A DNA stretch of 64,000 nt, taken from positions 372,001 through 436,000 of the forward strand of contig NZ_QVQH01000001.1 in assembly GCF_003428645.1 (NCBI RefSeq). The letters run 5' to 3'. The stretch is from Geodermatophilus marinus. GTDB lineage: Bacteria > Actinomycetota > Actinomycetes > Mycobacteriales > Geodermatophilaceae. Shown in pieces: positions 20,034 through 29,433 of this stretch. How positions within the stretch are numbered: position 1 is the first letter of the stretch; each line of letters starts with the position of its first letter. A program made the position numbers and the translations under genes. The notes beneath the pieces were generated by a model, which did not search any database, was not told the DNA's origin, and saw only the letters and a list, made by a program, of their open reading frames with translations.

Positions 20034-20931
20034 GGTCCACCTCCACGTCACCGAGACCGGCGTGGATGGTCAGCACGATCTCGGGGTCCCCGTCGCCGGT
20101 CCAGGACGCGGAACCCTCGCCGGCGGAGAACCCGCCGGAGTCGTCGAGGTCGAGCACGTCGACGTCGCCGATGCCGCTCTCGACCTCCACGCGGACGTCG
20201 GCCGAGTCGGGCACCAGCACCTCGACGTTGCCGATCCCCGCGTCCACGCGGGTCTCGATCGGCTCGTCGAGGTCGGACACGTCGACCCGGGAGAGGTCGA
20301 GCAGGGTGTCCCCCACGCCCAGGTGGTAGACCGGGCGCACCGACTCCGCCGTCGCCGGGCGGTAGCTGCGGTCGCCGATGCCGCCGTCGACGTCCTCCCA
20401 CGGCTCCGCGGACGCCGCGGCGAGGGCGAACGACAGGAGCACGCCGAGCCCGATCAGCCCGCCGCGGCCGCGCCGGACGCCGGTGACGGAGAGGGCGACC
20501 AGGCCCAGGCCCACCACCAGCAGGGCCGTGCCGAGGAAGCCCCGGGGCCCGGGGTCCCAGTCGCCGAGCCGGCTGAGCAGCACCAGCACGCCGACCACGA
20601 TGAGCAGCCCGGCCACGGTGATGCGGGGGACGGGGGACCGCGGCGCCGGCGGGCCCGCCGCCCGCCGGGCGGGGGCACCGGGCACGGCGGGGGCGGCCGG
20701 GGTGAGCAGCCACAGGAGCGCGTACACCAGGACGCCGGTGCCGCCGGCGAGGGTGAGGGCCACGAACGCGACCCGCCACAGGAGCGCGTCGATGCCCGTG
20801 TAGTCGGCCAGGCCGCCGGCGACGCCGCCGAGGACGCGGTCGCTGCGGCTGCGCTGCAGCGGCGGTCGCGCCGGCGGGGCCGGTGGCGGGGGGTCGGGGA
20901 ACGGGGGAGCGGGGGGGACGGCGGAGGTCAT
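20026..20931 (-). CDS. PspC-domain envelope protein with LiaF-like C-terminal domain
   Basis: The 301-residue protein begins with a proline-rich cytoplasmic stretch, then the PspC domain (LQRSRSDRVLGGVAGGLADYTGIDALLWRVAF, about 25-80). Three more hydrophobic helices follow (to about 175), and the C-terminal 120 residues form a beta-rich domain with repeated GIGNVEV/GIGDVDV strands, like LiaF-type adhesin/stress sensors. Such proteins sense membrane stress and signal to a neighbouring two-component system. It is divergent from a PspC-bearing histidine kinase 121 bases away. ATG 20931. Confidence 0.82.
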   Translation of the reverse strand: MTSAVPPAPPFPDPPPPAPPARPPLQRSRSDRVLGGVAGGLADYTGIDALLWRVAFVALTLAGGTGVLVYALLWLLTPAAPAVPGAPARRAAGPPAPRSPVPRITVAGLLIVVGVLVLLSRLGDWDPGPRGFLGTALLVVGLGLVALSVTGVRRGRGGLIGLGVLLSFALAAASAEPWEDVDGGIGDRSYRPATAESVRPVYHLGVGDTLLDLSRVDVSDLDEPIETRVDAGIGNVEVLVPDSADVRVEVESGIGDVDVLDLDDSGGFSAGEGSASWTGDGDPEIVLTIHAGLGDVEVDRA

Positions 20932-21052
20932 GGCACCGAGCGTGCCGATCGGCGGGGGCCCCGACCATCAGGGAAGCCCCCCAAACGACCCCGGTCCTCA
21001 TCCCGGGTGGTTCCCCGTGTCGTCGGCACCCCGGCGGTGCGACGATCGGTGC

Positions 21053-22276
21053 GTGACGGAAGCCCCGACGTCGGCCCCGGCGACCGCGCCGCCGAGCGCG
21101 CCGCCGGGTGTGCTGCTGCCCGCGCGCGCACCGCTGGCGCGCCCGCGGTCCGGGCGGATGCTCTCCGGGGTGGCCGCCGGGACGGCCGCGCACCTGCGGC
21201 TGGACCCCCTGGTCGTGCGGATCACGTTCGTCGTGCTGGCGGTGACCGGCATCGGCGTCGTCACCTACGCGCTGCTGTGGTTCTTCATGCCGGTGGCCGA
21301 CGCGGACGCCCCCGCCCCGGCCGCCGCGGTCGGCGACGAGCCCAGCAGCCGGCAGAAGCTCGGGCTCACCCTGCTCGGCGGCGGTGTCCTGGTGCTGGTC
21401 ACCCAGGTCGCCAGCTGGGGCAACAGCGACCTGGTGCTGCCCCTGCTGCTGGTCTGCGGGGGTCTGGCGGTCATCTGGCGGCAGCTGGACACCGGACGCA
21501 CGCTCACCGGCGCGCACGGGCGATGGGCGCTGGCCGGGGGCGTGCTGCTCGGCGTGCTCGGGCTGGTCCTGCTGCTGGCCACGACCGGCCAGCTGGCCAA
21601 CGCGCGCAACGGGTTCACCGCCACGCTGGTGATCCTGGTCGGCGTCGCGCTCGCCACCGCCCCGGTCTGGCGCCGGCTGCTGGTCTCCCGGGAGGCCGAG
21701 CGCACCGCGCGGGTCCGCTCGGAGGAGCGCGCCGCGGTGGCCGCCCACCTGCACGACTCGGTGCTGCAGACCCTCGCGCTCATCCAGCGGCACGCCGACG
21801 ACCCCACCGCCGTGGCCCGGCTGGCCCGCAGCCAGGAGCGCGAGCTCCGCACGTGGCTGTACGAGCCGGCGAAGGCGGCCGGCGGGACGTGGGCGGCGCT
21901 GGTGTCGGGCATGGTCGCCGAGGTGGAGGCCGACCACGACCTCACCGTCGAGTCGGTGGTGGTCGGCGACGCCCCGGTGGACGACGCCCTCGCAGCGCTG
22001 GGCGCGGCCACCCGCGAGGCCCTGGTCAACGCCGCGAAGCACGCCGGCGTGCCGACGGCGGACCTCTACACCGAGGTCACCCCCGGCAGCGTGGCGGTCT
22101 TCGTCCGCGACCGGGGCAAGGGATTCGACCCCGAGACGGTGCCCGACGACCGGCGCGGGCTCCGGGACTCGGTGAGCGGCCGGCTGGCCCGGGTCGGCGG
22201 CACGGCGACCGTGCGCTCGGCCTCGGGGGAGGGGACCGAGGTGGAGCTGGTGCTGCCGCGGGGGGAGGCCGCGTGA
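21053..22276 (+). CDS. PspC-domain sensor histidine kinase
   Basis: The 407-residue protein combines an N-terminal PspC domain (RPRSGRMLSGVAAGTAAHLRLDPLVVRI, about 31-80), further membrane helices, and a NarL-type kinase module. The phospho-acceptor is in AAHLHDSVLQTLALIQRHAD (about 231-250) and the HATPase_c domain has EALVNAAKHAG and GKGFDPETVPDDRRGLRDSV. It is predicted to sense envelope stress directly through its PspC domain and phosphorylate the regulator encoded by the overlapping next gene. GTG 21053. Confidence 0.88.
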   Translation: MTEAPTSAPATAPPSAPPGVLLPARAPLARPRSGRMLSGVAAGTAAHLRLDPLVVRITFVVLAVTGIGVVTYALLWFFMPVADADAPAPAAAVGDEPSSRQKLGLTLLGGGVLVLVTQVASWGNSDLVLPLLLVCGGLAVIWRQLDTGRTLTGAHGRWALAGGVLLGVLGLVLLLATTGQLANARNGFTATLVILVGVALATAPVWRRLLVSREAERTARVRSEERAAVAAHLHDSVLQTLALIQRHADDPTAVARLARSQERELRTWLYEPAKAAGGTWAALVSGMVAEVEADHDLTVESVVVGDAPVDDALAALGAATREALVNAAKHAGVPTADLYTEVTPGSVAVFVRDRGKGFDPETVPDDRRGLRDSVSGRLARVGGTATVRSASGEGTEVELVLPRGEAA

Positions 22277-22941
22277 CCGCGCCGGGTGCCGCCGTCCGCG
22301 TGTTCCTGGTCGATGACCACGCCATGGTGCGCTCGGGCGTGCGCGCCGAGCTCGGGGACGCCGTCGACGTGGTCGGCGAGGCCGGTGATGTCGCCGGTGC
22401 CGTCGAGGGCATCCGGACCGCCCGGCCCGACGTCGTCCTGCTCGACGTCCACCTGCCCGGGGGCGGGGGCCGGGCGGTGCTCGAGGAGCTGCGCGCCGAG
22501 GTCCCGTCGGTGCGCTGGCTGGCCCTGTCGGTGTCCGACGCGGCCGAGGACGTGATCGCGGTCATCCGGGCCGGCGCCCGTGGCTACGTCACCAAGACCA
22601 TCTCCGGCCCCGACCTGCGCGACGCGGTGCAGCGGGTGGCCGACGGCGACGTCGTGTTCAGCCCGCGGCTGGCCGGGTTCGTGCTCGACGCCTTCGCCGC
22701 GACGCCGTCGTCCCCGCCGCCGGAGGACCCCGCGACCGACCCCGGGCTGGACCTGCTCAGCGCCCGGGAGCGCGAGGTGATGCAGCTGCTGGCCCGCGGC
22801 TACACCTACCGCGAGATCGGCTCGCGGCTGTTCATCTCGGTGAAGACGGTGGAGTCGCACGCCTCCAACGTGCTGCGCAAGCTCCAGCTCTCCAACCGCA
22901 ACGAGCTCACCCGGTGGGCGGCCACCAACCGCCTGCTCTGA
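22273..22941 (+). CDS. LuxR-family response regulator of the PspC system
   Basis: A 222-residue NarL/FixJ regulator: receiver (about 8-125) with acidic pair DDH, phospho-Asp in VVLLDVHLPG, Ser and Lys switch residues (ALSVS, GYVTKT), then a LuxR helix-turn-helix (about 155-220, LLSAREREVMQLLARGYTYREIG, SVKTVESHASNVLRKLQ). It overlaps the kinase gene by four bases (GTGA), so the two form a cognate pair. Likely targets include the divergent PspC gene and itself. Confidence 0.9.
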   Translation: MTAPGAAVRVFLVDDHAMVRSGVRAELGDAVDVVGEAGDVAGAVEGIRTARPDVVLLDVHLPGGGGRAVLEELRAEVPSVRWLALSVSDAAEDVIAVIRAGARGYVTKTISGPDLRDAVQRVADGDVVFSPRLAGFVLDAFAATPSSPPPEDPATDPGLDLLSAREREVMQLLARGYTYREIGSRLFISVKTVESHASNVLRKLQLSNRNELTRWAATNRLL

Positions 22942-23094
22942 CCGGCGGACGGGGTGGTTCGTCACTGCCGCGGCCCCGCCGGTGGGACCCCTGGTGCTCG
23001 TGTGAACCGAGCAGCGTGTCGCCGGTGGCAGATGTCGACGAAACGCCGCACACGACTCCACCCGGGAGTTTCCGGAACTTAGAGTCACCGCGTC

Positions 23095-24156
23095 ATGACA
23101 GAGACGTACGCACCGGTGCCGGATGGCCTCCCTGATGAGATCGCCGTCGCGCCGCAGCGGGCCTGGCCGGCCGTCTCGGTGGTCATGCCGGTGCTCAACG
23201 AGGCGCCGCACCTGGCAGCCAGCGTCACCCAGATCCTGTCCCAGCAGTACCCCGGCGAGGTCGAGCTCGTCATCGCGCTCGGTCCCTCCCGGGACGACAC
23301 CGACCGCATCGCCCGCGAGCTCGCCGCCGCGGACCCGCGGGTCAAGCTGGTGCGCAACCCCAGCGGGCGGACCCCGTGCGGTCTCAACACCGCCGTGCGG
23401 GCGTCCAGCCACGGCATCGTCGCCCGCGTCGACGGGCACGGCATCCTGCTGCCCGGCTACCTCGAGCGCGCCGTGTCGCTGCTCGGGTCGACCGGTGCGG
23501 CGAACGTCGGCGGGCTGATGATGGCGGTCGGCGTCACCGGCTTCGAGCAGGCGGTCGCCCGGGCCTACTCGTCGAGGATCGGTCTCGGCGGCGGCAGCTT
23601 CCACGTGGGCGGCGCCGAGGGGCCGGCCGACTCGGTGTACCTCGGCGTGTTCCGCCGCGAGGTCCTCGACCTCCTCGGCGGCTTCGACGAGCACTACCAC
23701 CGCGCGCAGGACTGGGAGCTCAACCACCGCATCCGGCAGGCCGGCGGCGTCGTCTGGTTCTCCCCGGAGCTCGCGGTCACCTACCGGCCGCGCTCGTCCT
23801 GGACCGAGCTGGTCCGGCAGTTCTTCCACACCGGCCGGTGGCGGCGGGAGGTCATCCGGCAGCACCCCGACTCGGTCCGCGCGCGCTACCTCGCGCCCCC
23901 GGCCGCCACGGCCGCCATCCTCGCCGGCACGGTGGCCGGCGTCGCCGGCGCGGTCGCCGACGCCCCGGCGCTGCACCTGGGCTGGCTGGCCCCCCTCGGC
24001 TACGGCGCGGGTGCGGTCGTCGCGGCGCTGGCCGAGGGCCGCGACCTCCCCTGGCGGGCGCGGGCGTGGTTCCCGGCCGTGCTGGCCACCATCCACCTCA
24101 GCTGGGGCAGCGGGTTCCTGTTCGGACGGCGGCCCGGTGACCCCTCGGCTCGCTGA
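23095..24156 (+). CDS. GT2 glycosyltransferase, succinoglycan ExoA-like
   Basis: A 353-residue family 2 glycosyltransferase: VSVVMPVLNEAPHLAASV at about residue 25, a DxD-type VDGHG, an acceptor loop DEHYHRAQDWELNHRIRQAGG, then C-terminal membrane helices (about 265-345). The arrangement and the acidic EDxELxxR-like motif resemble ExoA, which adds a sugar to a lipid-linked intermediate on the inner membrane face. It opens the surface-polymer locus. TAGAGT (23080-23085) nine bases upstream of ATG may be the -10 of a nearly leaderless transcript. Confidence 0.85.
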   Translation: MTETYAPVPDGLPDEIAVAPQRAWPAVSVVMPVLNEAPHLAASVTQILSQQYPGEVELVIALGPSRDDTDRIARELAAADPRVKLVRNPSGRTPCGLNTAVRASSHGIVARVDGHGILLPGYLERAVSLLGSTGAANVGGLMMAVGVTGFEQAVARAYSSRIGLGGGSFHVGGAEGPADSVYLGVFRREVLDLLGGFDEHYHRAQDWELNHRIRQAGGVVWFSPELAVTYRPRSSWTELVRQFFHTGRWRREVIRQHPDSVRARYLAPPAATAAILAGTVAGVAGAVADAPALHLGWLAPLGYGAGAVVAALAEGRDLPWRARAWFPAVLATIHLSWGSGFLFGRRPGDPSAR

Positions 24157-24207
24157 GCAGTGCCTGCGGATGCCCGCGGCGAGTGCTGGTCTAGGAGGAG
24201 TGCCCCA

Positions 24208-27200
24208 GTGAACGTGATTTCGTCGGCCGTCCGCGGAGCGTGGTCCCGGAGGCGTGCAACCGTCCGGCGGGCACTCGTCCTGTCCGCTCGTGGCCTCGGC
24301 GGTGCACCGCTGACCCGGGCACCGAGGGTCAGCATCGTCGTGCCCGTCTACAACGTCGAGCCCTATCTCGCGGCCTGCCTGCGGAGCATCTCGGCGCAGA
24401 CCTACCGCAACATTGAGGTCGTCGTCGTCGACGACGGCTCCACGGACGGGAGCCTCGCCGTCGCCCGGCGCGCCCGCCGGCGGGACCGGCGCATCCGGAT
24501 CGTCACGCAGCCGAACGGCGGCCTCAGCAGCGCGCGCAACAGCGGGACGGCGGCAGCGACCGGCGAGTACCTGGCCTTCGTCGACTCCGACGACCGCATC
24601 GACCGGCGCGCCGTCGCCACGGTCATGAGGTCGCTCCGCAGCACCGGGTCGGACTTTGCCGTCATGAGCTACCGGCGCATGAACAACGAGAAGACCTGGC
24701 CGGCCGGGCCGTGGATCCGCGAGCTGCACTCGGTCGAGCGGCAGCGGTGCACCCTCGAGGAGCTGCCGTCGGTCCTGGTGAACGCGGTCGCCTGGAGCAA
24801 GGTCTACCGGCGCTCCTTCTGGGACGAGGCGGGCCTGCGCTTCCAGGAGGGCGTGCTGTACGAGGACCAGGCCGTCTCGGCCGAGGCCTACGCCAAGGCG
24901 ACGACCTTCGACGTGCTGCCCGACGTCCTCTACGACTGGCGGGTCCGCGAGGACCGCTCCTCGATCTCCCAGCAGGTCGCGACCGAGAACGACCTGCGGG
25001 AGCGGTTCGGCGCCGCCTTCGCCAGCCTGCAGGCGCTGCGCCAGTACGCCTCGCCCCAGGTCCTGCACGAGCGATCGCGGCAACTGCTGGCCAACGACTT
25101 CCGGCTCTCGCTGGCCCAGATCGACTCCGCCGGCGACGACTTCTGGAAGATCCTCGTCGACGGGGTGCGCCAGCTGTTCGACATGGCTCCCGACGACGTG
25201 TGGCCCGACATCTACGCGCAGGCCCGGGCGCTCTACCACCTGGTGCTGCGCGACGACCGGCCGCGCGCCGAGCGCTACCTCGAGGCCAAGGGCCTGACGA
25301 TCACCGCCCACCCCACGGCCGTCGAGGACGGGCGGGTGACCGTACAGCTGCCGCTGCACGACGACCCGGGCGCGGAGTGGCCGGCGGGCTGGAACGAGCT
25401 GGGGCCGTCCCAGACCCCGCTCGTCACGGCGGTGCGCCGCGCGTGGTGGTCCAGCGACCGGGTCGTGGAGATCCGCGGCTGGGCCCACGTCGCCACGCTC
25501 GACCTGGCCCGGTACGGCCGCAGCATCGAGATGTCGCTGCGCTCGGCCGACGGCCGCGTCGTGCCGCTCGAGGTGCGGTCGTGGCCGGACCCCGACATCG
25601 CACGGGTCAGCGGCCACCAGTGGGCCGACGTCAGCGACGGCGGGTTCGCCGTCTCGGTGGACGTCACGACGCTGCCCTCGCTGGATGCCGGCGAGACGAC
25701 GACCTGGCAGCTGTGGGCGCGCGTGGAGACCGCCGGCGTCGTCCGGGAGGCCCCCGTCGGCGGGGTGAACCGGTGGAGCTCGGCCGGGCAGCTGCCGGCC
25801 AGGGACCTCGGCGAGGTCGGCCGGACCAGCCAGCGCATCGACGCGCAGGGCGTCTTCTGCCTCCACACCCACCGGCCGCTCGTCCGGGTGCTCGGCGCCC
25901 GGGGCCAGGGGGACCGGGTGACGCTCGAGCTCGCGACACAGGACGGTGCACCGCTGGACGAGGTGACCGCCACCCGCAAGGGCGTCAGCGTGCCCGGCCG
26001 GGGCGGCCCGTGGGTCGACGGCAGGACGACGGTGACCTTCGTCCTGCCTCGCCGCGAGGGGCAACCGCGGTACTGGAGTCTGCGCAGCCGCCGGGGGGCC
26101 GGTACCCACACCCTGGGCTGGGGTGGCCTGCCGCCGGAGCCCCGCGGGCTGACCGAGGCCGGCGGCGTCCAGTTGCGGCGCACGCGGGCCGGCAACGTGA
26201 CCCTGATCCAGGGCGGCACGGTCGTCGACGTCACGGAGTGGCGGGTCTCCGGCGACCGACTGCTGGTCAGCGGCCGGACGTCGACGCAGGACCAGCTGGC
26301 CGTCGCCTGGAAGACCGACAACGAGGAAATCCCCGGCGCCGTCGAGCGGACCCCCGACGGCTTCGTCGTCTCCTTGCCGCTCACCGCGGATCCGTGGGGC
26401 CACGGGGCCCGCCCGCTCCCGGAGGGCCGCTACACGCTGGTCGCCCGGACCGTGAACCGCCGGGACCCCTCGCGAACCTCGCCGACGGCGCTGGAGCTCT
26501 CCGACGACGCCGTCGCGCAGTTCCCCCTGCCGGTGCGGACGCCACAGCTGCGCGCCCGGCTGGAGCGGTCCCCCAAGGGAGCGGTGACCCTCATCGTCAT
26601 CCCGCCGCGGGCCGACGACGAGCTCGGCGCGCGCAACCAGCGACGCCTGCAGGAGTCGCACCGGACCGCCGACCTCGCCCCCCGCCGCGACGCGGTCCTG
26701 TTCCGCTCGTTCTACGGTGAGAACACCTCCTGCAACGGCCTCGGGGTCCACCGGGAGCTAGTGCGCCGCGGGACCGACCTGACGCTCCACTGGGTCGTCA
26801 AGGACCACTCGGTGCCCGTGCCGGAGGGCGGAGTGCCGGTCCTCCGGGACAGCCGTGAGTTCTACGAGCTGCTGGGGAGCGCCCGCTACGTCTTCGACAA
26901 CGTCCACCAGCCGGACTACACGACCAAGCGGGACGGCCAGGTCTTCGTGCAGACCTTCCACGGCTACCCGTTCAAGCTCATGGGCCGGCCCTACTGGGCG
27001 AAGTCCGGGTACGCGCGGCACCGCGTCGAGTCGTTCGACCGGCGGATGCGCGACTGGGACTACGTCGTCTCCCCGGCGCGCTATGCCACCCCACTGCTGC
27101 GGGACGCCTTCGGTGTCGAGGGGGAGATGCTGGAGATCGGGTACCCGCGCAACGATGTGCTGCTCGACGACCGTGCCGAGCAGGCCAGCGCCCGCACCCG

Positions 27201-27780
27201 CGCCGCGCTGGGCATCGCCGACCACCAGCAGGTGGTGCTCTACGCGCCGACCTACCGCGACAACCTGTCGACGTCGGAGTTCAGGTCCCGCATGGTCGAC
27301 TTCCTGGACGTCAAGCAGTTCTCCCGAGCTGTCGGCCCCGACACGGTCCTGCTGGTCCGGGGGCACGCCATGAACGCCCGGGTGGCGGGCCGGACGGCGC
27401 GCAGCGGCAACGTCATCGACGTCACCGACCACCCCGAGATCACCGACCTCGTGCTGGCCTCCGACGCGGCGGTGCTCGACTACTCCTCCCTCCGCTTCGA
27501 CTACGCCCTGACCGGCAAGCCGATGGTCTTCCTCGTCCCCGACCTGGACCTCTACAAGGACAAGGCGCGCGGTTGGCTGTTCGACTACGAGCCGACCGCC
27601 CCGGGTCCGCTCGTGTCGACCACGGCAGAGGTCGTCGCGGCGGTCTCCGACCTGCGGAGCCTGGCGTCGCGGACCGCGGCAGCGCGGGAGGAGTTCCGGG
27701 CGCGGTACCTCGACCTCGAGGACGGTCGTGCGTCGCAGCGGCTGGTGGACGCCGTCATGGCCCCGCGGGGGGACGCGTGA
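24208..27780 (+). CDS. fusion of GT2 glycosyltransferase and CDP-glycerol glycerophosphotransferase-like domains
   Basis: The 1190-residue protein starts with a GT2 domain (about 40-250: VSIVVPVYNVEPYLAACLRS, VVVVDDGSTDGS, DxD in DSDDR at 126-130). A middle region of about 500 residues, rich in beta strands, has no family I recognise. The C-terminal third (about 810-1190) is a TagF/TagB-type polymerase with SFYGENTSCNGLGV, TFHGYPFKLMG, YAPTYRDN and DYSSLRFDYALTGKP. It likely links a sugar and polyol-phosphate units in a teichoic-acid-like chain at the membrane. GTG 24208 follows AGGAGG; the stop overlaps the exporter gene. Confidence 0.88.
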   Translation: MNVISSAVRGAWSRRRATVRRALVLSARGLGGAPLTRAPRVSIVVPVYNVEPYLAACLRSISAQTYRNIEVVVVDDGSTDGSLAVARRARRRDRRIRIVTQPNGGLSSARNSGTAAATGEYLAFVDSDDRIDRRAVATVMRSLRSTGSDFAVMSYRRMNNEKTWPAGPWIRELHSVERQRCTLEELPSVLVNAVAWSKVYRRSFWDEAGLRFQEGVLYEDQAVSAEAYAKATTFDVLPDVLYDWRVREDRSSISQQVATENDLRERFGAAFASLQALRQYASPQVLHERSRQLLANDFRLSLAQIDSAGDDFWKILVDGVRQLFDMAPDDVWPDIYAQARALYHLVLRDDRPRAERYLEAKGLTITAHPTAVEDGRVTVQLPLHDDPGAEWPAGWNELGPSQTPLVTAVRRAWWSSDRVVEIRGWAHVATLDLARYGRSIEMSLRSADGRVVPLEVRSWPDPDIARVSGHQWADVSDGGFAVSVDVTTLPSLDAGETTTWQLWARVETAGVVREAPVGGVNRWSSAGQLPARDLGEVGRTSQRIDAQGVFCLHTHRPLVRVLGARGQGDRVTLELATQDGAPLDEVTATRKGVSVPGRGGPWVDGRTTVTFVLPRREGQPRYWSLRSRRGAGTHTLGWGGLPPEPRGLTEAGGVQLRRTRAGNVTLIQGGTVVDVTEWRVSGDRLLVSGRTSTQDQLAVAWKTDNEEIPGAVERTPDGFVVSLPLTADPWGHGARPLPEGRYTLVARTVNRRDPSRTSPTALELSDDAVAQFPLPVRTPQLRARLERSPKGAVTLIVIPPRADDELGARNQRRLQESHRTADLAPRRDAVLFRSFYGENTSCNGLGVHRELVRRGTDLTLHWVVKDHSVPVPEGGVPVLRDSREFYELLGSARYVFDNVHQPDYTTKRDGQVFVQTFHGYPFKLMGRPYWAKSGYARHRVESFDRRMRDWDYVVSPARYATPLLRDAFGVEGEMLEIGYPRNDVLLDDRAEQASARTRAALGIADHQQVVLYAPTYRDNLSTSEFRSRMVDFLDVKQFSRAVGPDTVLLVRGHAMNARVAGRTARSGNVIDVTDHPEITDLVLASDAAVLDYSSLRFDYALTGKPMVFLVPDLDLYKDKARGWLFDYEPTAPGPLVSTTAEVVAAVSDLRSLASRTAAAREEFRARYLDLEDGRASQRLVDAVMAPRGDA

Positions 27781-28664
27781 GCGAGCTCGCGAGCTCACGG
27801 GCGGGGACGGCAGCGCTGCGGACGCGACCGACGAGCGCCGGCGGAGGAGGCGGCGGAAACGCGCGCCCGGTCGCCGTGGGTGCGGCCTGGTCGCGGGTGC
27901 GCGGGCTCTGGGAGGCGCGGCGGGTGTTCCGCCTGCTCGTGGTCCGCGACCTCAAGGTCCGGTACGCCGGGTCGGCGCTCGGCTGGCTGTGGTCGGTGCT
28001 CGACCCGCTGCTCATGGCCGCCGTGTACTGGTTCGTCTTCACGGTCGTCCTCGACCAGTCGCTCGGCCTGAGCCCCTACATCGTCTTCCTGCTCGCCGCG
28101 CTGCTGCCGTGGACCTGGTTCAACGGGGCGGTGACCGACACCGCCCGCGCACTCCGCGTGGACGAGAAGCTGGTCCGCTCGACCAACGTGCACCGCGAGG
28201 TCTGGGTGCTCCGGCTGGTCGCCTCCAAGGGCATCGAGTACCTGTGCAGCCTGCCGGTGCTCGCGCTGTTCGCCGTGCTCTACCAGGCCGAGCTGCACTG
28301 GCAGGTGGTGCTGCTGCCGCTGGCCTTCGTCCTGCAGTGCACCCTGCTGGCCGGCATCGGGCTGCTGCTCGCACCGCTGGTCGTCCTCGTCCGCGACCTG
28401 GAGCGGGTCGTCCGGATCGTGCTGCGCCTGTGGTTCTACGTGACCCCGGTCATCTACGGGTCCGTGGACATCCCCGAGGCCTACCAGGCCGTGTTCGCGC
28501 TCAACCCGCTCACGGGCATCTTCTCCCTGTACCGGGGCACGTTCTTCCCCGGGGAGGTCGACTGGGCCCTCGTCGGGATCTCCGCCGTCGAGAGCCTCGC
28601 CGTCCTGCTGATCGGCTGGGCGGTCTTCGCCCGGCTGGAACGCACGGTCCTCAAGGAGATCTAG
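27777..28664 (+). CDS. ABC-2 type polysaccharide/teichoic acid export permease
   Basis: A 295-residue ABC-2 permease: a disordered cytoplasmic start, then LLVVRDLKVRYAGSALGWLWSVLDPLLMAAVYWFVF and five further helices, ending with NPLTGIFSLYRGTFF and a short cytoplasmic tail. The RYxxSxLGxLWxxLxP signature is that of Wzm/TagG exporters, which move lipid-linked polymers to the outer face. GTG 27777 overlaps the preceding stop (GTGA); the ATPase follows after 3 bases. Confidence 0.92.
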   Translation: MSELASSRAGTAALRTRPTSAGGGGGGNARPVAVGAAWSRVRGLWEARRVFRLLVVRDLKVRYAGSALGWLWSVLDPLLMAAVYWFVFTVVLDQSLGLSPYIVFLLAALLPWTWFNGAVTDTARALRVDEKLVRSTNVHREVWVLRLVASKGIEYLCSLPVLALFAVLYQAELHWQVVLLPLAFVLQCTLLAGIGLLLAPLVVLVRDLERVVRIVLRLWFYVTPVIYGSVDIPEAYQAVFALNPLTGIFSLYRGTFFPGEVDWALVGISAVESLAVLLIGWAVFARLERTVLKEI

Positions 28665-28667
28665 TCC

Positions 28668-29423
28668 ATGCACCCGGTGGCCACGGACGGCCCGATCATC
28701 ACGGTGGAGGACGCGGGCATCAGCTTCTCCACCGGCAAACGGCACCGCAGTGCCCGGGAGTTCCTCTTCACGGGCTCCCGGGGCCAGCAGGTGCGGCAGT
28801 TCTGGGCACTGCGGGACGTCTCCTTCGAGGTCGACGCCGGGGAGACGATCGGCGTGGTCGGGGCCAACGGGCAGGGCAAGTCGACGCTGCTCAAGCTGAT
28901 CGCGGGGGTCCTGCTGCCCGACCGCGGCCGGGTCGACGTGCGCGGCGGCGTCGCGCCGCTGATCGAGATCACCGGCGGCTTCGTCGGCGATCTGTCGGTC
29001 CGCGAGAACATCCGCCTGACCGCCGGGCTGCACGGCATGACCAGGGCCGAGATCGACGCCCGGTTCGACGAGATCGTCGACTTCGCCGAGATCGAGGACT
29101 TCCTCGACGCCCCCTACAAGCACCTCTCCAGCGGCATGAAGGTCCGCGTGGCGTTCGCCGTGGTCTCCCGGCTCGAGGAACCGATCCTGCTCGTCGACGA
29201 GGTGCTCGCGGTCGGTGACGCGGCGTTCCGCAAGAAGTGCTACGCCCGCATCGAGGAGATGACCCGTGGTGGGACGACGCTGTTCGTCGTCTCCCACAAC
29301 GAGGCCGACCTGCGCCGCTTCTGCGGGCGGGGCATCTACCTCGCGAAGGGCGGCCTGGTCTTCGACGGCCCGATGGAGGAGGCCCTCGAGCGCTACGGGT
29401 CCGACAGCGGGCTGCTGCGGTGA
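28668..29423 (+). CDS. ABC transporter ATPase for polysaccharide/teichoic acid export
   Basis: A 251-residue Wzt/TagH-type ATPase: Walker A GANGQGKST (65-73), Q-loop region IEITGGFVGDLSVRENI, signature HLSSGMKVRVAFA, and Walker B PILLVDEVLAVGD. It lacks the C-terminal carbohydrate-binding domain of O-antigen Wzt proteins, so export should not depend on recognition of a capped chain end. It pairs with the preceding permease. Confidence 0.93.
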   Translation: MHPVATDGPIITVEDAGISFSTGKRHRSAREFLFTGSRGQQVRQFWALRDVSFEVDAGETIGVVGANGQGKSTLLKLIAGVLLPDRGRVDVRGGVAPLIEITGGFVGDLSVRENIRLTAGLHGMTRAEIDARFDEIVDFAEIEDFLDAPYKHLSSGMKVRVAFAVVSRLEEPILLVDEVLAVGDAAFRKKCYARIEEMTRGGTTLFVVSHNEADLRRFCGRGIYLAKGGLVFDGPMEEALERYGSDSGLLR

Positions 29424-29433
29424 GCCCGGCGTG

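Noticed and set aside
22066-26751. Open frame of over 1500 codons on the minus strand
   Set aside because: It is antisense to a response regulator and two glycosyltransferases, has biased shadow composition and no recognisable domain.
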